Assembly: GCF_003991225.1 (NCBI RefSeq)
Contig: NZ_JTFC01000029.1
Location: 1-64,000 of the forward strand
Origin: Candidatus Kurthia intestinigallinarum
GTDB taxonomy: Bacteria; Bacillota; Bacilli; Bacillales_A; Planococcaceae
Direction of reading: 5' to 3'
Length of the DNA: 64,000 nt
A program made the position numbers and the translations under genes. Below the pieces are notes generated by a model. It was not told where the DNA came from and ran no database searches. It worked only from the letters and a program-made list of their open reading frames with translations. This document shows positions 26,985 to 35,931 of the stretch, in pieces. How positions within the stretch are numbered: the stretch's first letter is position 1; each line of letters begins with the position of its first letter.

Positions 26985-27845
26985 TTAAATAATTCCTTTA
27001 CTTCTTAATAGTTGAACTTCTTCCTTTAAACCTTTTTCTATTGAACGTGGATTATAATTAAATTCCTTTTTAGCTTTCGCGTGTGAATAGGACTTATGCT
27101 CCTGCAGTCTTAGCACTTGCTCAGTGGAAATAATAGGTTTGGGTGTTAAATTATATAGACGAATAAGGAATAACGCCATATTATAAGGGATTTTCACTAT
27201 GAAAACGTTACGACCAAGCTGTTTTGTAATAAAGCGTACAATTTCTCCATATGTTAAGACACTCCCACCTGATAAATCAAAATGAGCATTACGAATATCT
27301 GGACGTTGATACACACTATAAATCGCTTGACCTAAATCTTCCACATGGACAGGCTGCATTAACGCTTCCCCCTGTCCAAACACTGGAAATGCCGGCGCTT
27401 TATTTAAAAAGCGAATTAATTTTTGCATATTATGATCGCGTTCATTTCCATAAATCATTGTAGGACGTAAAATGACATAGCTTGTATGTTCAAATGTTTG
27501 ATTAAAAAGACGGGTTTCAATTTCTTGGTAAAGTGCATTACAAGAACGGTAGCGAGAATAAATTCCCGTAGTATGCACAGCTATCACGCGCGGTACATGG
27601 TATTTTTCAGCTAATGACATTAACAACTCTGTATAACGAATATTTGCGATATGAATAATTTCTTTAAATTGATACCGCTGAAATAGGGATTCAACAAATA
27701 CTGCATCTGTCAAATCCCCTTTTTCACAAATAATAGTATCAGGGAAATTTTGAATTTTTCTACTCACTGTCACGATTTCTTCATTTAAACAGTGCTTCAA
27801 AAATTCCTGTCCTGTATTTCCAGTTAATCCGGTCACGAAAATCAA
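26985..27845 (-). CDS. NAD(P)-dependent epimerase/dehydratase (extended SDR)
   Basis: 286 residues from TTG 27845, six bases after GAGGTG; a longer frame would overlap the upstream gene. The nucleotide loop is VTGLTGNTGQEF. IHIANIRYTELL, the HTTGIYS region and YVILRPTMIYGNERDHNM are SDR features, and VHVEDLGQAIYSV closes the core. The usual YxxxK dyad is not obvious, so it may be an atypical or NmrA-like reductase. It sits 49 bp behind a quinone oxidoreductase gene and may be co-transcribed with it. Confidence 0.75.
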   Translation of the reverse strand: MIFVTGLTGNTGQEFLKHCLNEEIVTVSRKIQNFPDTIICEKGDLTDAVFVESLFQRYQFKEIIHIANIRYTELLMSLAEKYHVPRVIAVHTTGIYSRYRSCNALYQEIETRLFNQTFEHTSYVILRPTMIYGNERDHNMQKLIRFLNKAPAFPVFGQGEALMQPVHVEDLGQAIYSVYQRPDIRNAHFDLSGGSVLTYGEIVRFITKQLGRNVFIVKIPYNMALFLIRLYNLTPKPIISTEQVLRLQEHKSYSHAKAKKEFNYNPRSIEKGLKEEVQLLRSKGII

Positions 27846-27894
27846 TACCTTCACCTCTTCATTACGACTTTTAAAACGAAACAATTCATTATGT

Positions 27895-28884
27895 TTATGA
27901 GAGTGCAATAATTGTACGGCCTAAATGCTCGCCTTTTTTAATAGCTTCAATTGTTTCTGGTACTTGTTCAAGTGTAATTTCATCACTTAATGTGGTTTGT
28001 GCAATATGCCATGTTGTCGCAAGCTTCTGCCATACAGCCTGTCGCTCTTCAGCTGGGAAAAACACCGAATCAATCCCTAGCAAGTGAATACCACGAAGAA
28101 TAAATGGTAAGACAGTCGTTGATAATTTAATACCTCCTGCATTACCGCACATACTAATGCTACCACCGTAATGAATCAGTGGTATAATCGCTGCCGCAAC
28201 ATCGCCACCAACCGTATCGACTACATAATGATATTGTTGTTTGCCAAGTGGTTTCTTTTGTTCCTCTAGTGTGCTTGCAAAGACGACTTCCGTTGCGCCA
28301 AGTGATGTCGCAATCTCTACTTGATGCTCTTTTCGTACAAGCGCTGTAATATTTTCATAGCCAAGCTTCGCTAAAATTTGAATCGCCACACTACCAACGC
28401 CACCTGTTGCGCCGGTCACTAAAATTGATGGCTGCTTATCAGGTGTCATGCCATCCTGCTCTAACGCTTGAATAGATAGCGCTGCTGTAAATCCGGCTGT
28501 ACCGTAAATCATCGCCTCTTTAAGTGATAAACCATCCGGTAATGGGACGACCCACTCAGCGGGAATGCGCGCATACTCGGCAAAGCCACCTGTATGAGTA
28601 ATACCTGTACCAAATCCAGTCACTAGCACTTGTTGTTGTTCACTAAACTGTGGGGCATCTGAATGGATAACAGTCCCACTCAAATCAATCCCTGGAATCA
28701 TCGGATAATCGCGAATGACGCCACCCTTTTCTTGTACCGCGAGCATATCTTTATAGTTGATAGATGAATAAGCTACCTTAATTAATACTTCCCCTGCTGA
28801 TAAGTCATCGAGTGTAATCGCTTCTACAGCATACGTAACCTCATCTTGCTCTTTTTTTACGATAATTGCATTAAATTGTTCCAT
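27895..28884 (-). CDS. YhdH/YhfP-family NADPH:quinone or acrylyl-CoA reductase
   Basis: 329 residues, ATG 28884 behind AAGAAGGGA. SSINYKDMLAVQEKGGVIRD, MIPGIDLSGTV, the loop TGATGGVGSVAIQILAKLGY and the ending GEHLGRTIIAL are characteristic of the AcuI/YhdH branch of the MDR superfamily. These enzymes reduce acryloyl-CoA or quinones with NADPH and lack zinc. Complete and apparently functional. Confidence 0.88.
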   Translation of the reverse strand: MEQFNAIIVKKEQDEVTYAVEAITLDDLSAGEVLIKVAYSSINYKDMLAVQEKGGVIRDYPMIPGIDLSGTVIHSDAPQFSEQQQVLVTGFGTGITHTGGFAEYARIPAEWVVPLPDGLSLKEAMIYGTAGFTAALSIQALEQDGMTPDKQPSILVTGATGGVGSVAIQILAKLGYENITALVRKEHQVEIATSLGATEVVFASTLEEQKKPLGKQQYHYVVDTVGGDVAAAIIPLIHYGGSISMCGNAGGIKLSTTVLPFILRGIHLLGIDSVFFPAEERQAVWQKLATTWHIAQTTLSDEITLEQVPETIEAIKKGEHLGRTIIALS

Positions 28885-28975
28885 CTTATCCCTTCTTCCC
28901 CTACATAGTTTCGTTCTATACCAAAAATTAACATTTGCTACTAAGCTTTGTCAAACGACATCCTACTTACCCGTG

Positions 28976-29848
28976 TTATAGACTGTATGGATGCTGCAAT
29001 AATTTTGCAAGCGCCACAAACAGCGCATATTGCTCGTCATTGCCCCAGTCCTCTGCTGCATCAGCCATCAGCCACAGCACCTCATCTAAAAATAAATGAC
29101 GTACGACAGCCTGCCAATGCTCGTGCTCACTAGCATTTAATGTAATAGACTCGCCGTAGCCTTTCATAAACTCTCGCCACTGTTGCTCTGTAAAGGGCTG
29201 ATTGCTTACTTCATTATGGAAAAGTAGAAGCACAAGCGCTAAATCTACAATACGCGGTAAAAAGGTTGCATTATCTGGATCGATAACGACTGGCTGCGGG
29301 GTATATACTAAATTTTGCGCTTTATAATCATAGGGTGATGCAACCATGGGTAGTGGCTGCTGTGCTAATTCCTGCTGACGCAACACAGCCTCTTCAAGTA
29401 TGTCTGTCGCGAGCACAAATTCTCGCGACGATTCCACTACATGCTGTTGAATCGTCGCCAAATCCTCTGCTAATTCCTCTAGCGTAAAATCATAGACATC
29501 ATAAACATCTAAAGAATAGACATTTGTTGATGCAGAAGCGGCATGAATCTTCCCAAGAAGTCGTCCTGCTGCCTGAATATCCTCAAGAGATTCGTTATAA
29601 ATACGGCCTTCTACAAAGGGATATATTGTAAAGATACGCTCTTCGAATAATTGACGCGGTGCAATTGGCGCAACAATCGCAATAGCTCGTCGCTGTAAAT
29701 CCTCTAGAAACAACGTCAAATCATGCTTTTTTTGTGTACGCTTCACAATAACGGAACCTATTTTAAAAACAGGTGAGTACGGATAAATACTCTGTGGTGC
29801 TTCCGACACCTGAAGACCAAATTGCTGCAATAATTTTTTTGCATCCAT
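28976..29848 (-). CDS. APH/CotS-like phosphotransferase
   Basis: 290 residues from ATG 29848 after AAAGAGGTG; the upstream ATG at 29878 lacks a site and overlaps the next gene. VFKIGSVIVKRTQK is the ATP-lysine strand, and PYDYKAQNLVYT followed by PVVIDPDNATFLPRIVDLAL is the catalytic and metal-binding region. The usual HxD is replaced by YDYKAQN, as in the CotS group. Substrate unknown; possibly a spore-associated or small-molecule kinase. Confidence 0.75.
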   Translation of the reverse strand: MDAKKLLQQFGLQVSEAPQSIYPYSPVFKIGSVIVKRTQKKHDLTLFLEDLQRRAIAIVAPIAPRQLFEERIFTIYPFVEGRIYNESLEDIQAAGRLLGKIHAASASTNVYSLDVYDVYDFTLEELAEDLATIQQHVVESSREFVLATDILEEAVLRQQELAQQPLPMVASPYDYKAQNLVYTPQPVVIDPDNATFLPRIVDLALVLLLFHNEVSNQPFTEQQWREFMKGYGESITLNASEHEHWQAVVRHLFLDEVLWLMADAAEDWGNDEQYALFVALAKLLQHPYSL

Positions 29849-29867
29849 TCTAACACCTCTTTCTTTA

Positions 29868-30341
29868 TTAAAGTTCATCTGTATCTAACTCAACTGCATA
29901 GGACATGCCTAAATAACGATAATGAATTTCCACACTAGCAATCGGTTGCTTATTCATAATAGACAATCCATATACATTCATCGATTCTTTAGCATTCAAT
30001 TGCTCCTCAATCATTCCTTTTTTAATATGCCCATCCTTTAAACTCACAAAATGAACATTCTTTGCTTCCGGAGAATGAAATGTATCAACTAACACAAAGC
30101 CCTGCTCCGCATTATTAATTTGCATTTTAACATCGGTAGGCTCTTCGTTATTATTAATCAATACATCGGTTAGTTGAATATCACGAAAGCCCTTATTACC
30201 TAACTCGATAATAATAGATGTTCGATCACCATTTGTACTAAATGCGCCATGTTCTAAAGGTGGCGTTTTTTGCAGCCACATCCCCGCACCGACAACTAGT
30301 AAGGTCATAATAAGTGCTGTACTGACTACTATTTTTTTCAT
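29868..30341 (-). CDS. Exported protein of unknown function
   Basis: 157 residues, ATG 30341 with AAAAAGGAGTG upstream. An N-terminal hydrophobic helix (VVSTALIMTLLVVGAGMWL) is followed by a beta-rich domain (DRTSIIIELGNKGFRDIQL; VEIHYRYLGMSYAVELDTD) that looks like an immunoglobulin-type fold. It is upstream of the phosphotransferase (20 bp) and probably in its operon. Confidence 0.65.
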   Translation of the reverse strand: MKKIVVSTALIMTLLVVGAGMWLQKTPPLEHGAFSTNGDRTSIIIELGNKGFRDIQLTDVLINNNEEPTDVKMQINNAEQGFVLVDTFHSPEAKNVHFVSLKDGHIKKGMIEEQLNAKESMNVYGLSIMNKQPIASVEIHYRYLGMSYAVELDTDEL

Positions 30342-30387
30342 TACAGCTCACTCCTTTTTTTACATAATAATAATTATATACCACCTA

Positions 30388-30423
30388 TTTACATTTCGTA
30401 TCACCTGTAATATAATTATTACA
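30388..30423 (+). promoter_or_regulatory. Promoter with embedded palindrome, apparently leaderless
   Basis: TTTACA (30388-30393), 17 bp, TATAAT (30411-30416). The -10 lies inside the inverted repeat TGTAATATAATTATTACA (30406-30423). The expected transcription start falls at or next to ATG 30425. Confidence 0.6.
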
Positions 30424-30424
30424 T

Positions 30425-30766
30425 ATGAAACCTATTACTAATGGCGACGAGCTACTTTTGTTTTTGGAGGCTTTGTCTAATCCACATCGTTTGAGAATTA
30501 TTCGTATTTTAGCGACTGGCAAGCAATATGTAAGTCAGTTGGCGAGAGAGCTTGGCATGAGCAGGCCCCTTCTCTACTTACATTTACAAAAACTTGAAGA
30601 GGCACACATTGTTTCAAGTGATATGGAATTGCTCGATAGTGGGAAGGCAGCGAAATACTATACATTAAATTCATTCGAACTGGAATTAAATGAGGCACTT
30701 ATTTCTACCCTAGCACCATCTCTTACACTGAAGAAAAAAACGAAGGAGGATGACTCAAAACAATAG
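30425..30766 (+). CDS. ArsR-type winged-helix regulator
   Basis: 113 residues. LEALSNPHRLRIIRIL is the ArsR opening, and YVSQLARELGMSRPLLYLHLQKLEE the recognition helix. No cysteine is present, so it does not belong to the metal sensors. There is no ribosome site before ATG 30425; the -10 box is only nine bases upstream, so translation is likely leaderless. The palindrome on the -10 suggests autorepression. It precedes a small membrane protein by 51 bp. Confidence 0.82.
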   Translation: MKPITNGDELLLFLEALSNPHRLRIIRILATGKQYVSQLARELGMSRPLLYLHLQKLEEAHIVSSDMELLDSGKAAKYYTLNSFELELNEALISTLAPSLTLKKKTKEDDSKQ

Positions 30767-30817
30767 CAAGCCATAAGGAATCAGTAAACAAATTTAAACG
30801 AATGGAGTAATTAACAG

Positions 30818-31042
30818 ATGACAAATATGGGCGATATGTTTTTTACAGCAATAATGTTTGGTATTCTTTTAATACCGATTATTTTAATTATTTTTGCACT
30901 CGTTGCTTACAAGAAAAGCATGAAACGTGCAGAGGAAAAATTAAAAATTGAGAAGCAGCAAACCTTTACACTTCAAAACCAAGTAACAGAGTTAACAACT
31001 CGCGTGGAAAAACTCGAAAATGTATTGCGAGAAGTTGATTAA
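30818..31042 (+). CDS. Small membrane protein with coiled coil
   Basis: 74 residues: a membrane helix (about 8-31) then a heptad-rich coil (EEKLKIEKQQTFTLQNQVTE and LTTRVEKLENVL). The shape recalls PspB-like or regulator-associated membrane peptides. Likely in one operon with the upstream ArsR-type regulator, which may control or be held by it (inference). Confidence 0.7.
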   Translation: MTNMGDMFFTAIMFGILLIPIILIIFALVAYKKSMKRAEEKLKIEKQQTFTLQNQVTELTTRVEKLENVLREVD

Positions 31043-31050
31043 TTAAAAAA

Positions 31051-31180
31051 AGGCTGGGACATACGTGTAAAAACAACCACTCCTATGAGCATAAGAAAAA
31101 CCGAAATCGCACTGTGGCGCGATTTCGGTTTTTCGTTGCGAACCCTAAAAAAGAAAAATAACGTGCTTTGTCCCAGCCTA
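31051..31180. repeat. Dispersed repeat family B, copy 2
   Basis: Best-preserved copy: outer arms GGCTGGGACA / TGTCCCAGCC pair perfectly, and the inner stem AAAAACCGAAATCGC / GCGATTTCGGTTTTT forms a terminator hairpin. Its last bases contain the stop codon of the convergent acetyltransferase. Confidence 0.85.
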
Positions 31181-31630
31181 TTTTTCATATTTAAATAAAA
31201 TCAATTTTGGTGATAGCTGTGTTTCCTTTGTTTTTTTGTAGCCAAACTTCTCGTAAAAATGATGATTTCGAAAGCTTAAATACGGCGTATACAGTGTCCA
31301 AAGTTTCACATTCGGAAATTTCTCCTCTAAAAAATGTATCGACATCGTGCCCAGTCCTTTATTTTGATAGGCTGGTGAAATGAATACTTTATCGATATGC
31401 ATGCGTTCATCATTGCCTCGTACATCAAGAGCGCCAATAATCTCGTCATCGTCTAAAATCGTAAAATGATGAAAGGCGCGAATATTTTCCGCTAGCTTCT
31501 CATATGTTTCACAGGCAGGATTGGTTTCAACATCGTCATATTTTGCTAAATCTTCTTGGAAGGCAGCCTTTTGAATAGGTAGTAGCGCATCAATATCCGC
31601 TCGTTCTGATTTTCTAAATACTATGGTCAA
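31178..31630 (-). CDS. GNAT N-acetyltransferase
   Basis: 150 residues from TTG 31630, which has GAGAGGGG at proper distance; an ATG six codons earlier has no site. ERMHIDKVFISPAYQNKGLG is the acetyl-CoA motif and FYEKFGYKKTKET motif B. Substrate unknown. Confidence 0.82.
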   Translation of the reverse strand: MTIVFRKSERADIDALLPIQKAAFQEDLAKYDDVETNPACETYEKLAENIRAFHHFTILDDDEIIGALDVRGNDERMHIDKVFISPAYQNKGLGTMSIHFLEEKFPNVKLWTLYTPYLSFRNHHFYEKFGYKKTKETQLSPKLILFKYEK

Positions 31631-31820
31631 ATGAAGCCCCCCTCTCATAATTTTACATTATTATACAGCTATTAATTTGCATGTCAAATCCATTTAGTTA
31701 ATACTTAAATAGCGCGATAATCACTAAAATAATATGTCTCTTTTTTTCTACTTTACCGAATAAAATGACTTATTAAAACCTCCTTTCGATAAAAATGATG
31801 TTATTTTCTATCGTATTATA

Positions 31821-31848
31821 TTGACAAAATTTTTAGTTGCGATAGAAT
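31821..31848 (+). promoter_or_regulatory. Promoter of the T-box leader
   Basis: TTGACA (31821-31826), 16 bp, TAGAAT (31843-31848). Transcription would start about 25 bp before the T-box structure. Confidence 0.65.
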
Positions 31849-31874
31849 TAAAGACAATTCAAAACATTTGTATA

Positions 31875-32160
31875 AAACAAAGGCTATGAAAAGAAATAGT
31901 ATCAATTTATTTTTACAGACAGAAAGCTACCGGTTTGATGAGAGGTGCATGTAAAACGATTGAGAATTCATCTTGGAGCTGTGTACCGAAAAGTTGATTC
32001 TAAGTAGGCTACACCGGTAGGCATCCGTAATCATGTGCAAAAGTATCGTCACGTATTGACTGTACTTTCTAAGGTAAGTAATGTAAGTTGCTTATGAATT
32101 AAAGGTGGTAACACGAGTTGAATCGTCCTTTTGGGTAATCCAAAGGGACGTTTTTTTTAT
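31875..32160 (+). promoter_or_regulatory. T-box riboswitch, probably tRNA-Phe specific
   Basis: The T-box sequence AAGGTGGTAACACG is at 32102-32115, and the UGGU bulge would pair with an A73-CCA end. The terminator CGTCCTTTTGG / CCAAAGGGACG with T8 follows at 32124-32160. In stem I the context GAATTCATCTTGGAGC puts TTC in the specifier position, i.e. phenylalanine. Uncharged tRNA-Phe should favour the antiterminator and turn on the permease downstream. Confidence 0.85.
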
Positions 32161-32211
32161 GCTTTTTGCACAAATCATTTGAAAAATCCACACTATAAGG
32201 AGTACAAAGTT

Positions 32212-33567
32212 ATGAAAGAAAATCATGAAGAACCACAATTAAAACGTGGGTTAAGCAATCGCCATATGCAGTTAATTGCACTTGGTGGCTCAATTGGGGT
32301 CGGCTTATTTTATGGTTCAAGCTCAACGATTCAATTAGCTGGACCTGCTGTATTATTAGCCTATTTAATTGGTGGTTTAGTTATCTTTACAATTATGCGT
32401 GCACTTGGTGAAATGGCTGTAGCTGAGCCTATTTCCGGTTCATTCAGTACGTATGCGAATAAATATTTAGGAAAATTTGCTGGCTTCTTAACGGGCTGGA
32501 CGTATTGGTTCATGTGGATTGTCGTTGGGATGGCTGAACTAACAGTCGTCGGCGTCTATATCAATTACTGGTTCCCTGACATTCCACAATGGGTAACAGC
32601 ACTTGTTGTCCTTGTATTAATGACACTGATCAACTTAGCAGCTGTAAAAATTTATGGTGAATTTGAATTCTGGTTCGCGATGATTAAGGTCGTTGCCATC
32701 GTTGCGATGATTCTAGTCGGCTTATGCATCATTTTCTTTGGTGTTGGTAATGGCGGCGAGCCAACCGGCATTAGCAATCTGTGGGAACATGGTGGCTTCA
32801 TGCCAAACGGCTTTGAAGGCCTACTGATGTGTTTCGTATTAGTGATGTTCTCATTCGGTGGTGTTGAGCTTGTTGGGGTAACAGCAGGCGAGGCGAAAAA
32901 CCCTACAAAAACGGTACCAAAAGCAATCAACAACATCGTATGGCGTATTTTAATTTTCTACATTGGGGCACTTGGTGTAATGATGGCCATCTACCCTTGG
33001 ACTGAAGTTGGTTCAAATGGTAGCCCATTCGTACAAATTTTCGATGGTATTGGGATTCCTGCAGCCGCACATATTATTAACTTCGTTGTTATTACCGCTG
33101 CAGTATCTGCATTCAACAGTGGTCTATACGGCTCTGGTCGTATGCTATTCAACTTATCACTACAAAATCAAGGTCCAAAGGTATTCAAGAAAGTTAGTAA
33201 AAACGGGACACCTGTACGCGGGATTTTATTCTCGTCTGCAATGCTTCTAATCGGCGTTGTCCTAAACTATATTGTGCCAGAGCAAGTCTTCACCTACATT
33301 TCTGCCGTCGCAACAGTTGCCGTTATTACGAGCTGGACGATTATCTTATGTACACAAATTAAGTTCCGTAAATCAAAATCAAAACAAGAAGTATCTGCTC
33401 TTCAATTCAAAATGCCTTGGCATCCGATTTCTTCATATATTGCACTTGCATTCCTATTAATGGTTGTTGTCCTAATGGCCTTCATTCCAGCAATGCGCGT
33501 CGCCTTATATGTAGCACCAGTTTGGTTCCTGATTCTGTTCATCGGGTATAAAGGGCTTAAAAAATAA
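32212..33567 (+). CDS. Aromatic amino-acid permease (PheP/AroP-like)
   Basis: 451 residues from ATG 32212 behind ATAAGGAG; the longer frame starting within the terminator is not real. Twelve membrane spans. QLIALGGSIGVGLFYGSS, MRALGEMAVAEPISGSFSTYA, NYWFPDIP, GEFEFWFAMIKVVAI and MFSFGGVELVGVTAGEA closely follow E. coli PheP/AroP. With the Phe-type T-box this makes phenylalanine (or aromatic) uptake the best assignment. It imports substrate by proton symport. Confidence 0.87.
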   Translation: MKENHEEPQLKRGLSNRHMQLIALGGSIGVGLFYGSSSTIQLAGPAVLLAYLIGGLVIFTIMRALGEMAVAEPISGSFSTYANKYLGKFAGFLTGWTYWFMWIVVGMAELTVVGVYINYWFPDIPQWVTALVVLVLMTLINLAAVKIYGEFEFWFAMIKVVAIVAMILVGLCIIFFGVGNGGEPTGISNLWEHGGFMPNGFEGLLMCFVLVMFSFGGVELVGVTAGEAKNPTKTVPKAINNIVWRILIFYIGALGVMMAIYPWTEVGSNGSPFVQIFDGIGIPAAAHIINFVVITAAVSAFNSGLYGSGRMLFNLSLQNQGPKVFKKVSKNGTPVRGILFSSAMLLIGVVLNYIVPEQVFTYISAVATVAVITSWTIILCTQIKFRKSKSKQEVSALQFKMPWHPISSYIALAFLLMVVVLMAFIPAMRVALYVAPVWFLILFIGYKGLKK

Positions 33568-33610
33568 AAAAAGTACAACAGTCTTTCGAGATTGTTGTAT
33601 TTTTTTATAC
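33568..33610 (+). terminator. Terminator of the permease gene
   Basis: AAAAAGTACAACAGTCT / AGATTGTTGTATTTTTTT hairpin just after the stop codon. Confidence 0.9.
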
Positions 33611-33785
33611 TTACATATAGTAAAAACTTCGAGAAAATCTTATACTGATGCATTGTGTTAAAGGAACTTAAAAAAATCATTCATTTCAACGAACATCTGA
33701 TAACAAGAAATTTTTAAGACTTCAAATGATGCAACCTTCACACGAACGATACGTTGGTATTACTAACAAATAAGGAGGTATTTAT

Positions 33786-33989
33786 ATGGGATTTTGGTAT
33801 TTTCTTATGTTAATTATCGGCGGTATGATCGTCAGTGTAGCCCTTATCAAACATTCAAAAAGCAATGCGGCAAAATGGTCTAAAGTATTTGTTGGTGCCG
33901 GTATGATGACGGTGGCGCTATTCATGTTCCAAGATGGTAGTGCAGAAATTGTCGATAGCCTGTTGCAGTCAATGAATATTCGTTTATAA
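33786..33989 (+). CDS. Small membrane protein
   Basis: 67 residues, ATG 33786 with AAGGAGG upstream. An N-terminal helix (FLMLIIGGMIVSVALI) and a second weaker one (KVFVGAGMMTVALFMF) are separated by a short basic loop. No family recognised; single-gene unit. Confidence 0.65.
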   Translation: MGFWYFLMLIIGGMIVSVALIKHSKSNAAKWSKVFVGAGMMTVALFMFQDGSAEIVDSLLQSMNIRL

Positions 33990-34046
33990 GCATATATAAA
34001 AAAGCAGGAATCCTCCACAAAATCACCCTTTCATCCACCCATTATG

Positions 34047-34083
34047 CAAAAAAAGCCAAGCACCGTCTAGTGCCTGGCTTTTA
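34047..34083. terminator. Bidirectional terminator
   Basis: AAAAGCCAAGCAC / GTGCCTGGCTTTT between convergent genes. Confidence 0.85.
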
Positions 34084-34086
34084 TCG

Positions 34087-35025
34087 TTATTTTTTTGGTT
34101 GTCGATTTGCCCAAATCGTCGCGATAATAGGTCCCGAAATATTATGCCATACCGCCGCAAAGGCACTTGGCAATGCGGTCATCGGCTCTGCCGCAAAATG
34201 CGCTTTCGCAAGTGATACGCCTAGTCCAGAATTTTGCATCCCAACCTCAATACTGATGGCACGACGGTCTTGCACGCTTAACTTCATTAATTTCGCTGCA
34301 AAATAACCGAGTAATAGCCCTGCTCCGTTGTGTAGGAATACCGCTAAAAATACAAGAATACCTGCAGAAGCAATATTTTGCTGATTGCCACCTACTACTG
34401 CTGAAACGATAATAATAATTGCCACAACCGAAATTAATGGCACAACCGAAATACTTTTCTCGACAACAGTTGGCATTAATTTTTGAATAATAATACCAAG
34501 CACAATCGGTACGATAATTACTAAAATAATCGATTTAAACATCGCGATTGGATCAACTGGCATCCATTGACCTGCAAGGAAATACAGCAATGCCGGTGTC
34601 ATAATCGGTGCTAAAATTGTTGAGCAAGATGTCATTGTAATTGATAATGGCACATTTCCTTTTGCTAAATAAACCATAACATTTGAAGCAGTTCCACCAG
34701 GTACAGAGCCTAATAGTACAAGACCTGCTGCTAATTGTGGTGGTAAATTTAACATGTATGCAATCGCAACTGCGGTTAGTGGCATAACCGTAAATTGTGC
34801 GATTAAGCCGATAATAACAGGCTTTGGATGCGTCAAAATTAATTTAAAGTCTGCTCCCTTTAATGTTAAGCCCATACCGAACATCACGATACCTAGTAAT
34901 AACGTGATATACGGCGCGAAGCCAACGAATGTAGATGGTGTTAAGTATGCAATAACGGCGATTAGTAAAACAAGGACCGCAAAATATTTCCCTGCGAATT
35001 GACTAATTGATTCTAAAATTTTCAT
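34087..35025 (-). CDS. Bile acid:sodium symporter family (BASS) transporter
   Basis: 312 residues, ATG 35025 behind TAGGGGGGA. About ten helices. MFGMGLTLKGADFKLILTHP, LLGSVPGGTASNVMVYLAKG and SIEVGMQNSGLGVSLAKAHF are the BASS sodium- and substrate-site motifs. Bacterial members move organic anions with sodium; the natural substrate here (for example a keto acid such as pantoate or pyruvate) is unknown. Confidence 0.9.
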   Translation of the reverse strand: MKILESISQFAGKYFAVLVLLIAVIAYLTPSTFVGFAPYITLLLGIVMFGMGLTLKGADFKLILTHPKPVIIGLIAQFTVMPLTAVAIAYMLNLPPQLAAGLVLLGSVPGGTASNVMVYLAKGNVPLSITMTSCSTILAPIMTPALLYFLAGQWMPVDPIAMFKSIILVIIVPIVLGIIIQKLMPTVVEKSISVVPLISVVAIIIIVSAVVGGNQQNIASAGILVFLAVFLHNGAGLLLGYFAAKLMKLSVQDRRAISIEVGMQNSGLGVSLAKAHFAAEPMTALPSAFAAVWHNISGPIIATIWANRQPKK

Positions 35026-35162
35026 ATGTATCCCCCTAAAACTAAATTCAAGAATTTTCTGATAATTAAAATAATAACGAACTTAGGACAATTTGTAAAT
35101 ATATTATTTTCCACAAATTTCATGTTATAATGAAATAGAAATATTTAATAGAAAGCGGATGT

Positions 35163-35339
35163 ATGATGTCAAAAGCACGAATTCTCTTTTTAATCATTAT
35201 CACAGTCGTTATCGCAGCACTTTGCTGGATTACGTATGCAGGTGGTCGTGGTGATTTAGCCATTTATTATGTGTTTGGCTTTGTTTTACTAATCGTTTTA
35301 GAAATCGTCCGTATCATCACGCAGAAAAAAACAAAATAA
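35163..35339 (+). CDS. Small two-helix membrane protein
   Basis: 58 residues from ATG 35163 (a second ATG follows immediately); a GAAAGCGG stretch lies just upstream. Two helices (ILFLIIITVVIAALCWI; YYVFGFVLLIVLEIVRII) with a basic tail ITQKKTK. A terminator follows directly, which supports it as a transcribed gene. No family recognised. Confidence 0.6.
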   Translation: MMSKARILFLIIITVVIAALCWITYAGGRGDLAIYYVFGFVLLIVLEIVRIITQKKTK

Positions 35340-35344
35340 CGGAC

Positions 35345-35376
35345 CGAAGAATCGTTTCAAACGGTTCTTTTTTTAT
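35345..35376 (+). terminator. Terminator
   Basis: AAGAATCGTT / ACGGTTCTTTTTTT hairpin after the small membrane gene. Confidence 0.75.
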
Positions 35377-35390
35377 GCAGTAAAAAAATT

Positions 35391-35418
35391 TGCAACGTTT
35401 TTCCAGTTGCTACGTTGA
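35391..35418 (+). promoter_or_regulatory. Candidate ECF-type autoregulatory promoter
   Basis: TGCAACG (35391) with 16 bp to CGTTGA (35413) resembles the AAC / CGT pattern of ECF sigma promoters, directly before the sigma gene. Confidence 0.35.
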
Positions 35419-35430
35419 TTAGGTGAAAGG

Positions 35431-35928
35431 ATGACTGATGCGATGGAATCTATCGATGAACTGTTTGCACTGCACTCGAGGGATCTTTTACATTATATTG
35501 CAAGTATTATTAAAGACCCGATGCAAGCAGAAGATGTATTACAAGAAACATTTTATAAGGCGTACGTTGCGCTCGATTCCTATGAAGGCACGAACATTCG
35601 CCCTTGGCTTTTTACAATTGCAAGGCATGCAAGTATGGACTATTTTCGAAAGCAGAAAAGATTAGTCGTTACAGATGAGCAATTTTTTTCTTCGCTCGCG
35701 GAGGATTTTGAGCTCGAGCAGCAGCTTTTTAATAAGTTGCTTTTAGAGGATACATTTGCGTATTTGGCGACTTTTCCGAAAAAACAGCAAAAGCTCTTTT
35801 TATTAAAAATTGTGCACCATTTAAGCTATGAAGAATGCTCAGAGATTATGAAATTATCTGTATCCGCATGTAAGAGCCATATTTTTCGCATGCGCGCAGA
35901 AATTAAAAAACATGTAGAAAGGGATTAG
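35431..35928 (+). CDS. ECF-type RNA polymerase sigma factor
   Basis: 165 residues. Region 2 shows DLLHYIASIIKDPMQAEDVLQ with WLFTIARHASMDYFR (2.4). Region 4 shows FPKKQQKLFLLKIVHHLSYE and SACKSHIFRMRAEIKKH. It directs transcription of a stress regulon and is followed, three bases on, by its putative anti-sigma gene. Confidence 0.9.
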   Translation: MTDAMESIDELFALHSRDLLHYIASIIKDPMQAEDVLQETFYKAYVALDSYEGTNIRPWLFTIARHASMDYFRKQKRLVVTDEQFFSSLAEDFELEQQLFNKLLLEDTFAYLATFPKKQQKLFLLKIVHHLSYEECSEIMKLSVSACKSHIFRMRAEIKKHVERD

Positions 35929-35931
35929 ATT

